Source: Seminavis robusta
Lineage: Eukaryota; Bacillariophyta; Bacillariophyceae; Naviculales; Naviculaceae
NCBI GenBank assembly: GCA_903772945.1
Contig: CAICTM010000055.1
Coordinates: 62,001 to 126,000, forward strand
Reading direction: 5' to 3'
DNA length: 64,000 bases
The position numbers and the translations under genes are program-made. The notes beneath the pieces are model-generated. The model saw only the letters and a list, made by a program, of their open reading frames with translations, did not search any database and had not been told where the DNA came from. This document shows, piece after piece, positions 62,942 through 64,000 of this stretch (the first letter of the stretch is position 1; every line of letters begins with the position of its first letter).

Positions 62942-64000
62942 ATGAAGCCACTTTCCAAGAAAACAAAATCATTGGAGGCAGCGACGAGTCGAGTCGCAGC
63001 AGCGGCCAGACGAAAGATTCTTTGCATGACTGAATGTCCGAGGGTCGGAACAGTCGAACACGTCACACAATTCTTTCCTTCTCGCATAATCGAGCTCTTG
63101 GAACTGTCTGCTTCAGTGTGGTCACAACTCAATGATTTGATGGCTCTGTGAGTTTCTTGTTCTACTCTTCTGTGCTGCCAGACAATTAATTGAGACAAGC
63201 AATCACCACCATGACGTGGGGACCTACAATGATCATTGATCGCTGTGCGAGCGCTCACAAGTTGGTTCCTGCTCCAGTTTGGGACTCGCCCTCGGGAAGT
63301 TCCGTTCGAAGCAGACAACAAGACCGGGACGATGGAGTCGGACTTGATTTGGACGGAGGAGGAGCAGATGAAGAAGCTGCATTTATTCCCAAACCATCGT
63401 CTTCGGTGCACAGTCTTTCCTCTCTCATCATTCCACCTTCTCAGGTGTCACTGCTTCATCCTCATCAGCAACCACAACAGCAGCAGCAACGGCAGCAACA
63501 GCAGCAATACGGGTCCATTCGCCTTCGAAGCAACAACAACAATTCACCTACTACATGTACAACAACAGCCAAGCCGCCGTCCAAGTCGCGCAACTCCATT
63601 CGATTCCAAGTGGTCATTTGGGATGTCGGACCAGTAGATGTTGCCTTGGGACGTGTCCCCATGACCTTTCGTGTCACCATGTTTTGGGATGATGTGGACG
63701 AAGAATCAGTAACCAACAACAATAATAAAGAAGAGAGTAGTATCCAGGCAGCAGAAGCGACCACCAACTCTTACCACACGGAATGGACCATGCAGGGTCG
63801 GCGAAAGGCATACGAAAGACTGGTACAAGATGAGAATATTCTCAAAACAGTAGATGTCCCAGCTGTCTCCTTGATCAATGTCGTGACCTTTGATATTATT
63901 GGTCATCCTGAAATTTGCACTCTACGAGAGCAACAACGCATAGGCACTGTTCAGCAGAGACGAAGGCTGATGCGGTGGACTTGCCTCTACAAGGCAACCC
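62942..64000 (+). CDS. Unknown protein, 3' end outside the window
   Basis: Exon 1 is 62942-63147. A GTGAGT donor and an acceptor at 63251 (104-bp intron) lead into a frame that stays open to the end of the window. Exon 1 starts MKPLSKKTKSLEAATSRVAAAARRK and has a helical RIIELLELSASVWSQLNDLMAL. Exon 2 begins AHKLVPAPVWDSPSGSS. It then has a Gln-rich stretch encoded by CAG/CAA repeats (PQQQQQRQQQQQYG) and NNNN, and a beta-rich domain: RFQVVIWDVGPVDVALGRVPMTFRVTMFWDD, later VDVPAVSLINVVTFDIIGHPEI. The alternating strands faintly recall ligand-binding domains of pentameric channels, but no Cys-loop is visible, so I leave it unnamed. Confidence 0.65.

Overview
The window looks like nuclear DNA of a diatom, probably a raphid pennate such as Seminavis; this is inferred from gene content, with no marker gene to prove it. 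Genes are spaced 0.3 to 2 kb apart on both strands. Introns are short (76 to 168 bp, GT..AG) and start codons often sit in CCACCATGG-like context. One gene carries a signal peptide ending in AF|C, which resembles the ASAF motif of diatom plastid presequences. Intergenic DNA is rich in TACCGGTA, GGTACC, GCTAGCTA and GATTCGATTC words. Spliced models for the pirins, P-protein, SET protein, TrpB and LRR protein all sum to whole codons, which supports them.

Layout. 0-9 kb: a membrane-anchored SGNH-like protein, a basic low-complexity protein, two abutting inverted-repeat elements, an intron-bearing unknown protein and a small doubtful gene. 11-20 kb: two divergent pirin paralogues, a SYLF (Ysc84-type) protein and a secreted protein with two GH20-like domains. 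20-26 kb: two damaged genes (SH3-like repeats plus C2H2 fingers; secreted PPC plus VWD domains). 26-32.5 kb: a mobile-DNA island with a small inverted-repeat element, an apparently complete PIF/Harbinger DNA transposon with perfect 43-bp ends, and a third inverted-repeat word-array element. 33-43 kb: a DUF1349 protein, an HSP70-fold protein, a plastid-type SET methyltransferase, a P-protein (SLC13/ArsB-type) transporter and a small charged protein. 44-50 kb: an SPRR-repeat protein, a possible Uma2/PD-(D/E)XK protein fused at its 3' side to a decayed transposase and lying between imperfect direct repeats, and an unknown two-domain protein. 51-64 kb: tryptophan synthase beta, a 2H cyclic phosphodiesterase, a membrane protein with long charged tails, an LRR membrane protein, the ribosome-biogenesis factor NOP9, and the start of an unknown gene that leaves the window.

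The genes do not form a pathway. Several divergent pairs (pirin/pirin, TrpB/CPDase, NOP9/unknown) share short promoters of 113 to 411 bp.

The most unusual signal is a set of three elements of about 320 to 366 bp (5003-5337, 5333-5698, 32113-32431). They share terminal inverted repeats that start AGGAAG(G/A)CAC. They carry related TTATTTACTAGTAAT-like cores at their exact midpoints. Yet they are filled with different short-word arrays: AGTCG words in two of them and TGCTGA words in the third.
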